A stretch of DNA of 6,112 bases from NCBI GenBank assembly GCA_016866585.1, contig VGMB01000101.1:1-6112 (forward strand), written 5' to 3'. Under the pieces are notes generated by a model. That model was given only the letters and a program-made list of their open reading frames with translations. It was not told where the DNA came from and did not search any database. Every line of letters starts with the position of its first letter. Positions within the stretch are counted from its first letter, which is position 1. Made by a program: the position numbers and the translations under genes. Below, piece after piece: positions 1 to 6,039 of this stretch. Source of the stretch: Chlamydiota bacterium. GTDB taxonomy: Bacteria > Chlamydiota > Chlamydiia > Chlamydiales > Rhabdochlamydiaceae.

Positions 1-2
1 CG

Positions 3-152
3 TCGTTAATGAGGCTTTTATCTTTTACAGCGCAGAATCTAGATAGATTAACTACCTGTTTAAAATTTGGATTTGGACTTGAGTATATGCAATGGTTTTG
101 TCAAGACTCCTTAATGTTTCACGTTATAGCTGGCTGGGAGGCACAAGCGTGA
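3..152 (+). CDS. Possible 3' end of an unidentified reading frame
   Basis: The frame is open from the left edge of the window to a TGA at 150-152. It could be the tail of a gene that starts upstream, or a 47-residue protein starting at the ATG at 9-11. The readable part is rich in aromatic and hydrophobic residues (for example KFGFGLEYMQWFCQDS) and ends GWEAQA. I do not recognise a family. The open frame is short enough to occur by chance in AT-rich DNA, and no ribosome binding site can be judged because the sequence begins here. It lies about 200 bases before the IS607 remnant, so it may also be a piece of a disrupted gene. Confidence 0.27.
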   Translation, partial: SLMRLLSFTAQNLDRLTTCLKFGFGLEYMQWFCQDSLMFHVIAGWEAQA

Positions 153-263
153 TTAAATATAAATAACCTTTTTTATATTGGATATGATGGTAACTTGATG
201 CTTCAGGGTTTTACACTAAATATAGGATTCAATCTCTAATCTAACCAATCTTATTAATTTCAT

Positions 264-286
264 GAGTCGTCGAGTAAGCGACGCTC
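264..286. other. GC-rich hairpin upstream of the IS607 remnant
   Basis: GAG, a bulged T and CGTCG pair with CGACG and CTC around a six-base loop (AGTAAG), giving eight pairs in otherwise AT-rich DNA. A short T-containing stretch follows, but not a clean T-run, so a weak terminator for the upstream frame is possible. It could also mark the left edge of the old insertion sequence, although IS607 ends are not known for terminal inverted repeats. The rest of 153-352 shows no gene that I can support. Confidence 0.35.
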
Positions 287-352
287 TTTATGTTAAAGTA
301 GGGCTTTTAACTGTTTGATAAAATCTATACAACTCTATTAATACATCTACAT

Positions 353-730
353 ATGAATAGATTTATAAAAGTAGGAAAAGCAGCTGAATTTTTAGGTGTT
401 TCCATCCAAACATTAAGACGTTGGGAACTTGCTGGGATCTTGCTTCCACATAAAAAAACAAAGGGCATGACTCGATATTATGATAAGAACAAACTTTTAG
501 GATTGAAGATTCAAGAAACCGATCTTACAATAGCTTATGCACGTGTTTCTAGCCACGACCAAAAAGAAGATCTAACAAGATAAGGTAGTCTTCTTTCGTC
601 TTATTGCGCTGCCCATGGATGGAGTTTTGAAGTAATCCAAGAACTTGGGTCTGGAATGAATTATTATAAAAAGGGACTAAAACGTCTATTGGATTTAATT
701 CTAGATCGCAGAGTTCGACGATGGATATTG
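353..730 (+). pseudogene. IS607-family serine recombinase (OrfA/TnpA), nonsense-mutated and 3'-truncated
   Basis: The translation begins with a MerR-type helix-turn-helix that binds DNA (roughly residues 5-47; VGKAAEFLGVSIQTLRRWE, then a Gly-Met-Thr-Arg-Tyr-Tyr wing). The start of a serine recombinase catalytic domain follows, with YARVSSHDQKEDL at 62-74, where Ser66 corresponds to the nucleophile of the family. This order, HTH before catalytic domain, is the IS607 hallmark. A TAA at 581-583 interrupts the frame, probably from a CAA or CAG glutamine codon. The same frame then continues with typical family sequence (SYCAAHGWSFEVIQ, GSGMNYYKKGLKRLLDLILD) up to about 730, where the expected THKDRL-type continuation is absent. 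Intact family members are around 190-215 residues; about 126 codons remain. No clear Shine-Dalgarno precedes the ATG. The 76-residue product up to the stop could still bind DNA but cannot recombine. Confidence 0.85.
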
Positions 731-825
731 CAACCTTTTTCTAGACACTTAGAACATAATCTTGTTTCGTAATGTTTCACTGCGTTGATACGGAACTCTT
801 TGTCGTACTTTCTTACTCTTCTCAT
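726..825 (-). pseudogene. IS3-family transposase OrfA, N-terminal fragment
   Basis: Reading the minus strand from the ATG at 825-823 gives MRRVRKYDKEFRINAVKHYE, the usual beginning of an IS3-type OrfA, a small helix-turn-helix protein that recognises the element's ends. A good ribosome binding site (AGGAGA, 831-836) lies upstream. After residue 21 the sequence degrades (RLCSKC in place of the expected short Ser/Gly/Lys turn). LEK follows, and the frame must shift by one base at the A-run near 734-738 to continue with VAI. Family similarity ends around 726, exactly where the plus-strand recombinase remnant also ends. The rest of OrfA and all of OrfB (the DDE transposase) are missing, so the fragment is inactive. 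The open frame continues a little further into the recombinase remnant, but that part is an antisense shadow. Confidence 0.72.
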
Positions 826-874
826 GTGAATCTCCTAAAAAGTTTACCTATTTTAAATTTTTACGAGTTCTTTG

Positions 875-899
875 CCTCCACTAAATGGTAGCAAGATCA
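875..899 (-). repeat. Probable terminal inverted repeat of the IS3 fragment
   Basis: On the minus strand this reads TGATCTTGCTACCATTTAGT followed by GGAGG, about 50 bases before the OrfA start codon. IS3-family ends start with TG and often include a block resembling CCAxTTTAGTGG, so position 899 is the likely outer end of the old element. The partner repeat is not in the window, so this rests on resemblance and position. Confidence 0.4.
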
Positions 900-932
900 T
901 ACTGCATCAATCTCTCTTAAGCTAAAGCACTA

Positions 933-959
933 AAAAATGAGAATTATTTTCTCATTTTT
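933..959 (-). terminator. Intrinsic terminator of the 625-residue repeat-protein gene, overlapping its stop codon
   Basis: An 11-base perfect inverted repeat (AAAAATGAGAA at 933-943 with TTCTCATTTTT at 949-959) surrounds a five-base loop. On the minus strand the stem is followed by a run of six T, fitting a Rho-independent terminator. The stop codon of the gene (TGA, complement of 952-954) lies inside the stem. The structure is nearly symmetric and could also stop plus-strand transcription coming out of the IS remnants. Confidence 0.7.
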
Positions 960-2829
960 CTGCATTGATTACGCTAGTCAAAAAATCATACATTTCTTGA
1001 GAAAGTCTTACGCTTGGGCCTTCATTGAGCAACCGCAAAACAGACTCAGGAATTTCTACATCTAGAGAAAGTAACAACTTAACCATATCAATATTGCTTA
1101 ATCGCACTTGATCAGAAAACTGATAGTTCAACCGTGATTTAATCATTTGCTTAAATCTTCTATTTTTTACGATTATTTTTTTAAGAATAGAAATACCGCA
1201 TGTGACTTTAGAGAAGTCTTCCATTCTCAGATTATGTGCTAAATTCATAGATACATCGAGAGTGATCGTTTCTACGATATGATCCGAAATAGGATGTGGA
1301 GAGGAAAGCAAAAGCTCAGCCAGTTCAAGGGAGTTATTTTTAACAGCCGATAAGGCTGCGTTAGCTCTATCATCTCCTGAAATACCTGGATATTCATTAA
1401 TAAAACGCTCGATCAAATCGATTCTGGATTGTTCTGCAAAAAAACTTAAGGCATAACCAGCTGATCTACCATCTATCCTATTGTTATCAGCTAGTAAAAA
1501 TTCTACGAATCTAAAGTTGTTATGCTTTGCAGCATAGATGACAGCACTACCTCTATGGTCTTCAGATATAGTATTAAAATTACCAAGCAGGGAGAAGGCA
1601 GCATCAAAATTTTCATTTTGTATGAAACTTATAACTGCTTCGCCTCTAAAATAACTTTGCTTATCGGAATAGGAGATAACTTTTTCTAAAAAAGCCGGAT
1701 CATTTAGTCTTACAGCTAGATGTATGAACAAACTCAAGTGCATGTCTAAAACAATTTCACCCTCATTAATTTTGGCGATAACTTCGTCAAAGTTTTCATT
1801 AAGCATCAACCCTACTAAATGTTCGCTTCTATCAACCATATGGCGTAAATAACATTCAGCATCTTCAGCTTCCTCTGGAATAAGGCCCTGGATCTCTGTA
1901 AAATAGTTGCGCACATCAGATAATCTTCCAAGATTTTTTGCTAATCCAATAAGGTCAGCCTTTTTGTATACATCAAATTTTCTAATAGCATCATAAATTA
2001 CTATGGACGCATCTAAATCACTACTATTTAAACTTCTTATGAAACACTGATCCAATCCAGATTTGCGAAAATTTGGGATTAGTTTGCTTAAAAGATCTAA
2101 ATTTCTTTGATTTTTGCTCTCATCAAAAACATCACATTCAACAAATTGATTGAGTATATTAGTACCATGGGAAGAAATAAAATCACATAAATAGTGATAT
2201 GCAATCAGCCTATCATTACAATAAAAAATCCCGTCGGCAATATCTATAATAGCGTTTATAGTTTTAGGAAAGGTAAGTCCGTAAGGTGCTGGTAAAGACT
2301 TGTCTTTAGGAACATAACGCTCTAACATACAGATCCCACCTCTAAAGTACATGTCAGGAACAGCTCTAAACAGCTCACTGCAACAAGTGGATAATTTCGC
2401 TAAATTTTCACGATCCAGATATTTAATCAGATGTATTCCAGCTTCACTTTTTACAAATGAAATTAGCCGATTGTTTATTAGTATATTAGATTTTTCAGGG
2501 AACACAGAACGTAAAGTTTTATACAGTCCTTTGATTTTATCAGGATCTTGAATGTGATCTTTTCCCCAGTTCGCGTCTCCAGGTTGAGAAGCCCTGCAAA
2601 TATTACTAAAACAAGTGTAAATCTTCTCTTGAGTCTCATCATCTAAAATTTGGATCCAAGAAGCTGTGAAATCGCAGATCATTTCCACTGAGTTAATTTG
2701 ATCTGATGAAGTTAAGATAGTCCTAATCTGATCTTTGAATGTCTTAGGCAGATAACACAAAATGCTATCTTGTATGTTTATAGAGGGGGTTTGCTGTGAA
2801 CTTATGGAGCTTGTGGAGATGATACCCAT
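952..2829 (-). CDS. Large F-box-like, ankyrin-like helical-repeat protein; candidate host-interaction effector
   Basis: The product has 625 residues, with no signal peptide or membrane segment evident; the first 20 residues are Ser/Thr/Gln/Ile-rich and look disordered. Residues about 130-157 (IHLIKYLDRENLAKLSTCCS then ELFRAV) resemble the helical core of an eukaryotic F-box, the segment that docks on Skp1 in SCF ubiquitin ligases. Residues about 334-518 can be laid out as six repeats of 29-33 residues: four of them (starting at 395, 426, 455 and 488) begin Arg-x-x-Ala or Arg-Ser-Ala-Gly, followed by an Ala-rich helix, a polar turn, a helix ending in Leu-Leu or a similar pair, and an Ile-containing loop. 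The best, around 426-454 (SAVIYAAKHNNFRFVEFLLA), is close to ankyrin, but the classic Gly-x-Thr-Pro-Leu-His motif is missing. Another ankyrin-like half lies near 575-600. F-box plus repeat architecture is known for effectors of intracellular bacteria, so host ubiquitin targeting is an inference. The start is supported by an AAGG seven bases before ATG. The gene is monocistronic, with its own terminator. A function other than an effector is possible. Confidence 0.85.
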   Translation of the reverse strand: MGIISTSSISSQQTPSINIQDSILCYLPKTFKDQIRTILTSSDQINSVEMICDFTASWIQILDDETQEKIYTCFSNICRASQPGDANWGKDHIQDPDKIKGLYKTLRSVFPEKSNILINNRLISFVKSEAGIHLIKYLDRENLAKLSTCCSELFRAVPDMYFRGGICMLERYVPKDKSLPAPYGLTFPKTINAIIDIADGIFYCNDRLIAYHYLCDFISSHGTNILNQFVECDVFDESKNQRNLDLLSKLIPNFRKSGLDQCFIRSLNSSDLDASIVIYDAIRKFDVYKKADLIGLAKNLGRLSDVRNYFTEIQGLIPEEAEDAECYLRHMVDRSEHLVGLMLNENFDEVIAKINEGEIVLDMHLSLFIHLAVRLNDPAFLEKVISYSDKQSYFRGEAVISFIQNENFDAAFSLLGNFNTISEDHRGSAVIYAAKHNNFRFVEFLLADNNRIDGRSAGYALSFFAEQSRIDLIERFINEYPGISGDDRANAALSAVKNNSLELAELLLSSPHPISDHIVETITLDVSMNLAHNLRMEDFSKVTCGISILKKIIVKNRRFKQMIKSRLNYQFSDQVRLSNIDMVKLLLSLDVEIPESVLRLLNEGPSVRLSQEMYDFLTSVINAEK

Positions 2830-2880
2830 GTAATAACCTTATGGTGGTATTGTTTTTATCTCATCCCCAAAAAACTGTAT

Positions 2881-2921
2881 TTACACTTAATTGTAACTTG
2901 ATGTTGTTAATTTAGTGTTAA
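2881..2921. repeat. Imperfect inverted repeat upstream of the repeat-protein gene
   Basis: TTACACTTAATT at 2881-2892 is mirrored by AATTTAGTGTTAA at 2909-2921, with one mismatch and one bulged base, around a 16-base centre. It lies between a candidate -10 box and the start codon of the minus-strand gene, so it could be an operator or a leader hairpin. All pairs but a few are A-T, so it is weak as RNA and may be chance in AT-rich DNA. Confidence 0.35.
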
Positions 2922-2933
2922 GATTGATATAAA

Positions 2934-2939
2934 ATTATA
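2934..2939 (-). promoter_or_regulatory. Candidate -10 box of the repeat-protein gene
   Basis: The minus strand has a perfect TATAAT here, about 105 bases before the start codon. No convincing -35 hexamer lies at 16-18 bases; a run of eight T and an A/T-rich spacer stand there instead. The surrounding DNA is so AT-rich that the match could be accidental. Confidence 0.28.
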
Positions 2940-3098
2940 AATATTAAAAAAAATCTAAATGGTAAATAACTTTGCAAAGTTTGGGTATTTTAACGTGATT
3001 AGTACTTTATAATAATGAACTTAGCGTTTAAGGCGTAGTCGGTGAAAAGAAAATCAAATGAGAAATTGCTCGTATAACACTAAATTGCAGCTGCTTAG

Positions 3099-3179
3099 GA
3101 GTTGAAAAATGATGAGCAGGTCCTGCTGGAGCATGGATTTCGTTTCAGGGTGTTAAAAATAATTTCCCCTAAGATATGA
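3099..3179 (+). pseudogene. Possible relic of an ADP-ribosyltransferase C-terminus
   Basis: Between a TAG at 3096-3098 and a TGA at 3177-3179 the frame reads ELKNDEQVLLEHGFRFRVLK followed by IISPKI. Toxin-type ADP-ribosyltransferases of the arginine or Rho-modifying kind commonly end their catalytic fold with a strand of the form E-x-E-V-L-L/F-x-x-G-x-x-F-x-V, and this segment fits that pattern (Glu-Gln in place of Glu-x-Glu). About 30 codons upstream, in shifted frames, no clear NAD-binding Ser-Thr-Ser strand is readable. If real, this is the last piece of a decayed toxin gene. With only 26 codons, coincidence is a serious alternative. Confidence 0.2.
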
Positions 3180-3275
3180 ATTTAGGTATATATTTTTCAT
3201 CCTTGGATAGGTCGCTGCAGTAACATAAAGGGCTCTTCACAAGCAAGAGGAGATTATTTCAAAAGCTGCTTGGAT

Positions 3276-3296
3276 AAAAAAAAAGCGTGTTTTTTT
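3276..3296. other. A9 / T7 dyad in the leader region of the kinase-like gene
   Basis: Nine A residues, GCGTG, then seven T residues form an all A-T dyad with a five-base loop. On the minus strand it has the shape of a weak terminator, with a T9 run as its own right arm. It may instead be a poly-A/poly-T promoter spacer. No gene ends nearby apart from the doubtful relic at 3099-3179. Confidence 0.2.
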
Positions 3297-3325
3297 GGTT
3301 TGTGTCTAGCGTTAAGAAAATTATC

Positions 3326-3331
3326 CATAAT
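3326..3331 (+). promoter_or_regulatory. Candidate -10 box of the kinase-like gene
   Basis: CATAAT differs from the consensus by one base and lies 43 bases before the start codon, leaving a leader of about 37 bases. The hexamer 17 bases upstream (TGTCTA) is a poor -35. A TATATG at 3333-3338 is an overlapping alternative, with TTAAGA 15 bases before it. Confidence 0.25.
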
Positions 3332-3374
3332 GTATATGAGTTGAGATGAGAGTTTTTGAAGGGAGATCCTGTGT

Positions 3375-4247
3375 ATGAAGAAGATGGTTTATTGGATGTT
3401 GGGTTTGTCCGTTTTTTCATTTTCTGCGTTGGGTCTAGATTATTTATATTACACGAATTCCTGTAGATTTTCTCCTGGTAACCTCAATACCGCATTGCAT
3501 TCAGAGATCGTTGCAAGAGCAGAAGAGCAGAACATAGATAAGAATGTTTTTGCGCAAGAGTATCATGTCTTAGGAGAAGGAAGACAGTGTTTTGCTTTTG
3601 TGAGTGCAGATGATGCATATGTCATAAAGTTTTTCAAAAAACAGAGGATAAATAAAAAGCGATGGGCTAAGCACGGTAATATCTTCAGAAAAATTCATGA
3701 AAAAAGACATAACACTGCTTCTAGATGGAAGAAACTTCTACTGGAAACAGCAGAATGCTATCAGCTTGCAAGGCAAGATCTATCTGATGAAACAGGTGTC
3801 ATATATACCCATTTCAATAAAACGGAACACTTCATAAAACCTCTTCTTATCAAAGATGGAAAAAAAACTCATTTGGTCGATTTGAACAATACTTCCTTTA
3901 TTGTGCAACGTAAAGTTGAGTTGACAAGGGACAGGATCTCTAAGCTTCTTAATGAGGGGAAAAAAGATTTAGCTGTGGATGCTCTTATCCAAATGAGAGA
4001 TCTAATGTTATCCCGAACCTCTAAGGGCATTACTGATCCACGCCAGTCGTATGGGAAAAATTTCGGTTTTATAAAACAATCAGCAGTTCAGCTCGATGTT
4101 GGAAAAATTTCTAAAGACCCAAGTCTGGCCCTTAATCCTAAAGCAGAAATGGAGAAGTTGACGGCTAATTTAAAAAGGTGGGTCAAAAAAAATTATCCAG
4201 ATCTCTATGCTGAATTTCTTTTGAAAATTTCTGATTCTTCAAGCTGA
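3375..4247 (+). CDS. Membrane-anchored protein kinase-like protein (kinase fold, divergent catalytic loop)
   Basis: The protein has 290 residues. Residues about 4-26 are hydrophobic and follow two lysines, fitting a signal anchor or uncleaved signal; there is no lipobox. The rest resembles the protein kinase-like fold: a glycine loop at 66-75 (LGEGRQCFAF), the ATP-anchoring lysine in YVIKFF (Lys85), a hinge-like FIVQRKVE at 175-182, and the catalytic region GITDPRQSYGKNFGF (Asp221, Asn229) followed by QLDVG, whose Asp241 takes the place of DFG. The HRD motif is replaced and the C-lobe after Asp241 is only about 50 residues, so this is shorter than a standard Ser/Thr kinase. It could phosphorylate a protein or small molecule, or be a pseudokinase; the retained Lys, Asn and both Asp favour nucleotide binding. 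A good ribosome binding site (AAGGGAG, nine bases before ATG) supports the start. The gene is alone on its strand, diverging from the repeat protein and converging on the ABC exporter. I do not know a named family member. Confidence 0.85.
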   Translation: MKKMVYWMLGLSVFSFSALGLDYLYYTNSCRFSPGNLNTALHSEIVARAEEQNIDKNVFAQEYHVLGEGRQCFAFVSADDAYVIKFFKKQRINKKRWAKHGNIFRKIHEKRHNTASRWKKLLLETAECYQLARQDLSDETGVIYTHFNKTEHFIKPLLIKDGKKTHLVDLNNTSFIVQRKVELTRDRISKLLNEGKKDLAVDALIQMRDLMLSRTSKGITDPRQSYGKNFGFIKQSAVQLDVGKISKDPSLALNPKAEMEKLTANLKRWVKKNYPDLYAEFLLKISDSSS

Positions 4248-4250
4248 TAT

Positions 4251-4272
4251 CCATGCCTGCGTTTCAGGTTGG
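4251..4272. terminator. Weak hairpin between convergent genes
   Basis: CCA and CCTG pair with CAGG and TGG around CGTTT, with one bulged T and one G-T pair. It starts three bases after the kinase-like stop codon and overlaps the last codons of the exporter gene. On the plus strand a mixed TCTTTCT follows rather than a T-run, so it is at best a weak terminator for the kinase-like gene. No better terminator is visible for either gene in the 16-base gap. Confidence 0.3.
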
Positions 4273-6033
4273 TCTTTCTGGTAAAAAACCGCCTACTTGC
4301 ATGTTCCACATCTTGGCATACATGCCATTCATGTTCATCAGATCAGTATGAGTTCCTTCTTCAACAATTTTCCCTTTATCAAAAACTAGGATACGATCCA
4401 TGCGAGAGAGTGTTGAAAGGCGGTGAGCGATCACAATAGTTGTTCTACCTTGCATGATGGTTGATAAGCTGTCCTGGATATATTTTTCCGTTACGGAATC
4501 AAGTGATGATGTAGCTTCGTCTAGAATAAGAATAGGCGCATCTACAAGGATTGCTCTTGCGATTGCAATCCTTTGTTTTTCTCCTCCAGATAGTTTTGTT
4601 CCTCTTTCACCAACTTTTGAATCATAACCTTTGGGAATATTACGGATAAACTCATCGCAGTGTGCTAACTTGGCCGCAGCGAAGATCTCAGCTTCATTTG
4701 CTTCAGGTTTTCCATAGGATATATTTTCACGCAGTGTTCTGTGAAATAGCACAGGATCTTGGGGGATCAAGGCTATCTGTCTTCTTAAGGATTCCAACGT
4801 GATGTCGGCTATATTTTTTCCATCAATGAGGATCTTTCCGGTGTGCAGTGTAAATAACCTTAAAATGAGGCTTATGAAAGTTGATTTCCCAGCTCCTGTA
4901 AACCCAACCAACCCAACCTTTTCTCCTCCGCGAATGTGGACATTTTTATTGGAAAAGAGTTTTGTTTCGCCGTACTGGAATGACACATTTTCAAAGACGA
5001 TCTCTCCAGCTTTGATCTTTAAATCTTTTGCATCGGGCTTATCTCCCATATCCTGAGGATCTAGCATCACAGAGTAGGCCTGTTTTGCTATACCAAAGGA
5101 CTGAAAGAAAGCTGGCAAAGCTCCACCGACTGCCCACATGACTGCTGCAATGTTCCACATAGTGCTGAACACCTGGGCTACTTCTCCTGTCGTGATTTGG
5201 TGTTGAAGCCATAAATAGATAACAAATCCGTTGATACCAATAAAGCAGATGGTGACATAAAAGAATGATGTGACGCTCCGCATTTTCTCGACATATTTTC
5301 TAGCAGCAATATTGGTTTTTTCTTCTTCGATCTGATGGGGGGCTAATGCTCTTTTTTCGTAGCTAAAACGATAGAACAGATTTACAGCAAAATAATTTGT
5401 TAGGCTATCAACGATTTTTCCAACAAGAGTGCTACGAGATTCTCCATGCTGATGTTCGTATACATCACATGTCTTACTGAACATAAGGCAGATGCTTAGA
5501 TGGGCGATGATCCATAAAATCAAAATGCAAGCAAGTATTGGGTGGACAAACCAAAGGAAAATTGCGCCAAAGATAGACATGGCAATAGAGGAAATGATAG
5601 GCCAAAATAGTTGTTGTAAAATGGATTCTACCGCAGTGGTCATATCTGATATTTTACTAGCTAAACTTCCGGCAAATCGTTCATTAAAATAGTGTGGTGA
5701 ATGCTCTTGGATATGATCAAACATGGTCATACGAACATCTGCCTGTAATCTTGGGATAGCCTTTGCCATGAAAAAGCCCATGGAGCGAGAATTGATTTCG
5801 ATAAAAATAATTAGGCAAATGCTTATGATGATTGGTGTTTGAAGAGAGTGCCACGCCAATGCACGGTTGACTTCATTTTGAGTGAAAATATCAATCACCC
5901 ATCGCAAGATAAATGGCCATAAGAGGGAGTCCAAGGTGTTTACACAGTCCTGGATGAAGAGGCAGCAGAATGTAAACCTCTGCTTTCGAACGAATTTCCA
6001 AAAGAAGCCAATCAATTCTTTATATGAAACCAA
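4264..6033 (-). CDS. ABC exporter half-transporter, fused permease and ATPase (MdlB/MsbA type)
   Basis: At 589 residues the protein has the normal length for a homodimeric type IV ABC exporter in the inner membrane. The N-terminal half (1-320) has six hydrophobic segments, near 22-45, 67-88, 143-163, 165-186, 255-278 and 288-312, with the intracellular motif HYFNERFAGSLASKISD at 114-130. The nucleotide-binding domain (about 340-580) is complete: Walker A GFTGAGKST (377-385), Q-loop Gln425 in IPQDP, signature LSGGE (481-485), Walker B ILILDE with catalytic Glu506, D-loop SSLD (509-512) and switch His537 in IAHRLS. All catalytic residues are present, so it should hydrolyse ATP. Substrate cannot be read from sequence; lipids and drugs are usual for the family. 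The start is TTG: no ATG occurs in frame until residue 86, an upstream in-frame TAG limits extension, and a GGGGG lies six bases before TTG. The gene stands alone, convergent with the kinase-like gene. Confidence 0.95.
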   Translation of the reverse strand: MVSYKELIGFFWKFVRKQRFTFCCLFIQDCVNTLDSLLWPFILRWVIDIFTQNEVNRALAWHSLQTPIIISICLIIFIEINSRSMGFFMAKAIPRLQADVRMTMFDHIQEHSPHYFNERFAGSLASKISDMTTAVESILQQLFWPIISSIAMSIFGAIFLWFVHPILACILILWIIAHLSICLMFSKTCDVYEHQHGESRSTLVGKIVDSLTNYFAVNLFYRFSYEKRALAPHQIEEEKTNIAARKYVEKMRSVTSFFYVTICFIGINGFVIYLWLQHQITTGEVAQVFSTMWNIAAVMWAVGGALPAFFQSFGIAKQAYSVMLDPQDMGDKPDAKDLKIKAGEIVFENVSFQYGETKLFSNKNVHIRGGEKVGLVGFTGAGKSTFISLILRLFTLHTGKILIDGKNIADITLESLRRQIALIPQDPVLFHRTLRENISYGKPEANEAEIFAAAKLAHCDEFIRNIPKGYDSKVGERGTKLSGGEKQRIAIARAILVDAPILILDEATSSLDSVTEKYIQDSLSTIMQGRTTIVIAHRLSTLSRMDRILVFDKGKIVEEGTHTDLMNMNGMYAKMWNMQVGGFLPERPT

Positions 6034-6039
6034 AATGAA

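Larger units (their letters stand above)
353..899. mobile_element. Composite remnant of two insertion sequences (IS607 and IS3 fragments)
   Basis: Two unrelated transposon fragments lie head-on with no spacer. The plus strand carries the beginning of an IS607-type serine recombinase, ending near 730. The minus strand carries the start of an IS3-type OrfA with its leader and probable terminal repeat, covering about 726 to 899. Neither transposase is complete, and neither the IS607 TnpB-type partner nor the IS3 OrfB is present, so the region is not autonomously mobile. The likely history is insertion of one element into or beside the other, followed by deletion through the junction at about 726-734. 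It sits just past the terminator of the repeat-protein gene, a typical tolerated insertion point. Confidence 0.7.
2830..3374. other. Divergent intergenic region between the repeat-protein and kinase-like genes
   Basis: This 545-base AT-rich stretch contains no open frame longer than a few dozen codons on either strand. It must hold the promoters of both flanking genes, which point away from each other. Visible content: the ribosome binding site of the minus-strand gene (AAGG, complement of 2837-2840), an imperfect inverted repeat at 2881-2921, very AT-rich DNA at about 2925-2960 with a TATAAT on the minus strand, a possible coding relic at 3099-3179, an A9/T7 block at 3276-3296, and a CATAAT before the kinase gene. 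Its length is unusual beside the 16-base gap on the other side of the kinase gene and suggests a lost gene. Confidence 0.6.

Noticed and set aside
112..122. The word TAATGTTTCAC is shared with 770-780 inside the IS3 OrfA fragment, suggesting another IS3 piece near the left edge
   Set aside because: The similarity does not extend on either side in DNA or translation, so it is most likely chance.
315..343. TTGATA with TTAATA 17 bases later as a promoter for the IS607 recombinase
   Set aside because: The -10 match is poor and it would lie only ten bases before the start codon.
2351..2551. Plus-strand open frame of 66 codons
   Set aside because: It is antisense to the F-box-like part of the 625-residue gene, has no family features and no ribosome binding site.
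3233..3249. CTCTT/AAGAG hairpin in the intergenic region
   Set aside because: The stem is only five pairs and no T-run follows, so it is not a credible terminator or structured RNA.
952..4247. A defence system or operon formed by the repeat protein and the kinase-like protein
   Set aside because: The genes diverge across 545 bases, and neither carries a nuclease, reverse transcriptase or other recognisable defence effector domain.
4799..5056. Plus-strand open frame of 85 codons
   Set aside because: It is the antisense shadow of the Walker A region of the ABC exporter, whose motifs are unmistakable on the other strand.
5492..5692. Plus-strand open frame of 66 codons
   Set aside because: It is antisense to the membrane domain of the ABC exporter; its composition is what the complement of membrane-helix codons gives.
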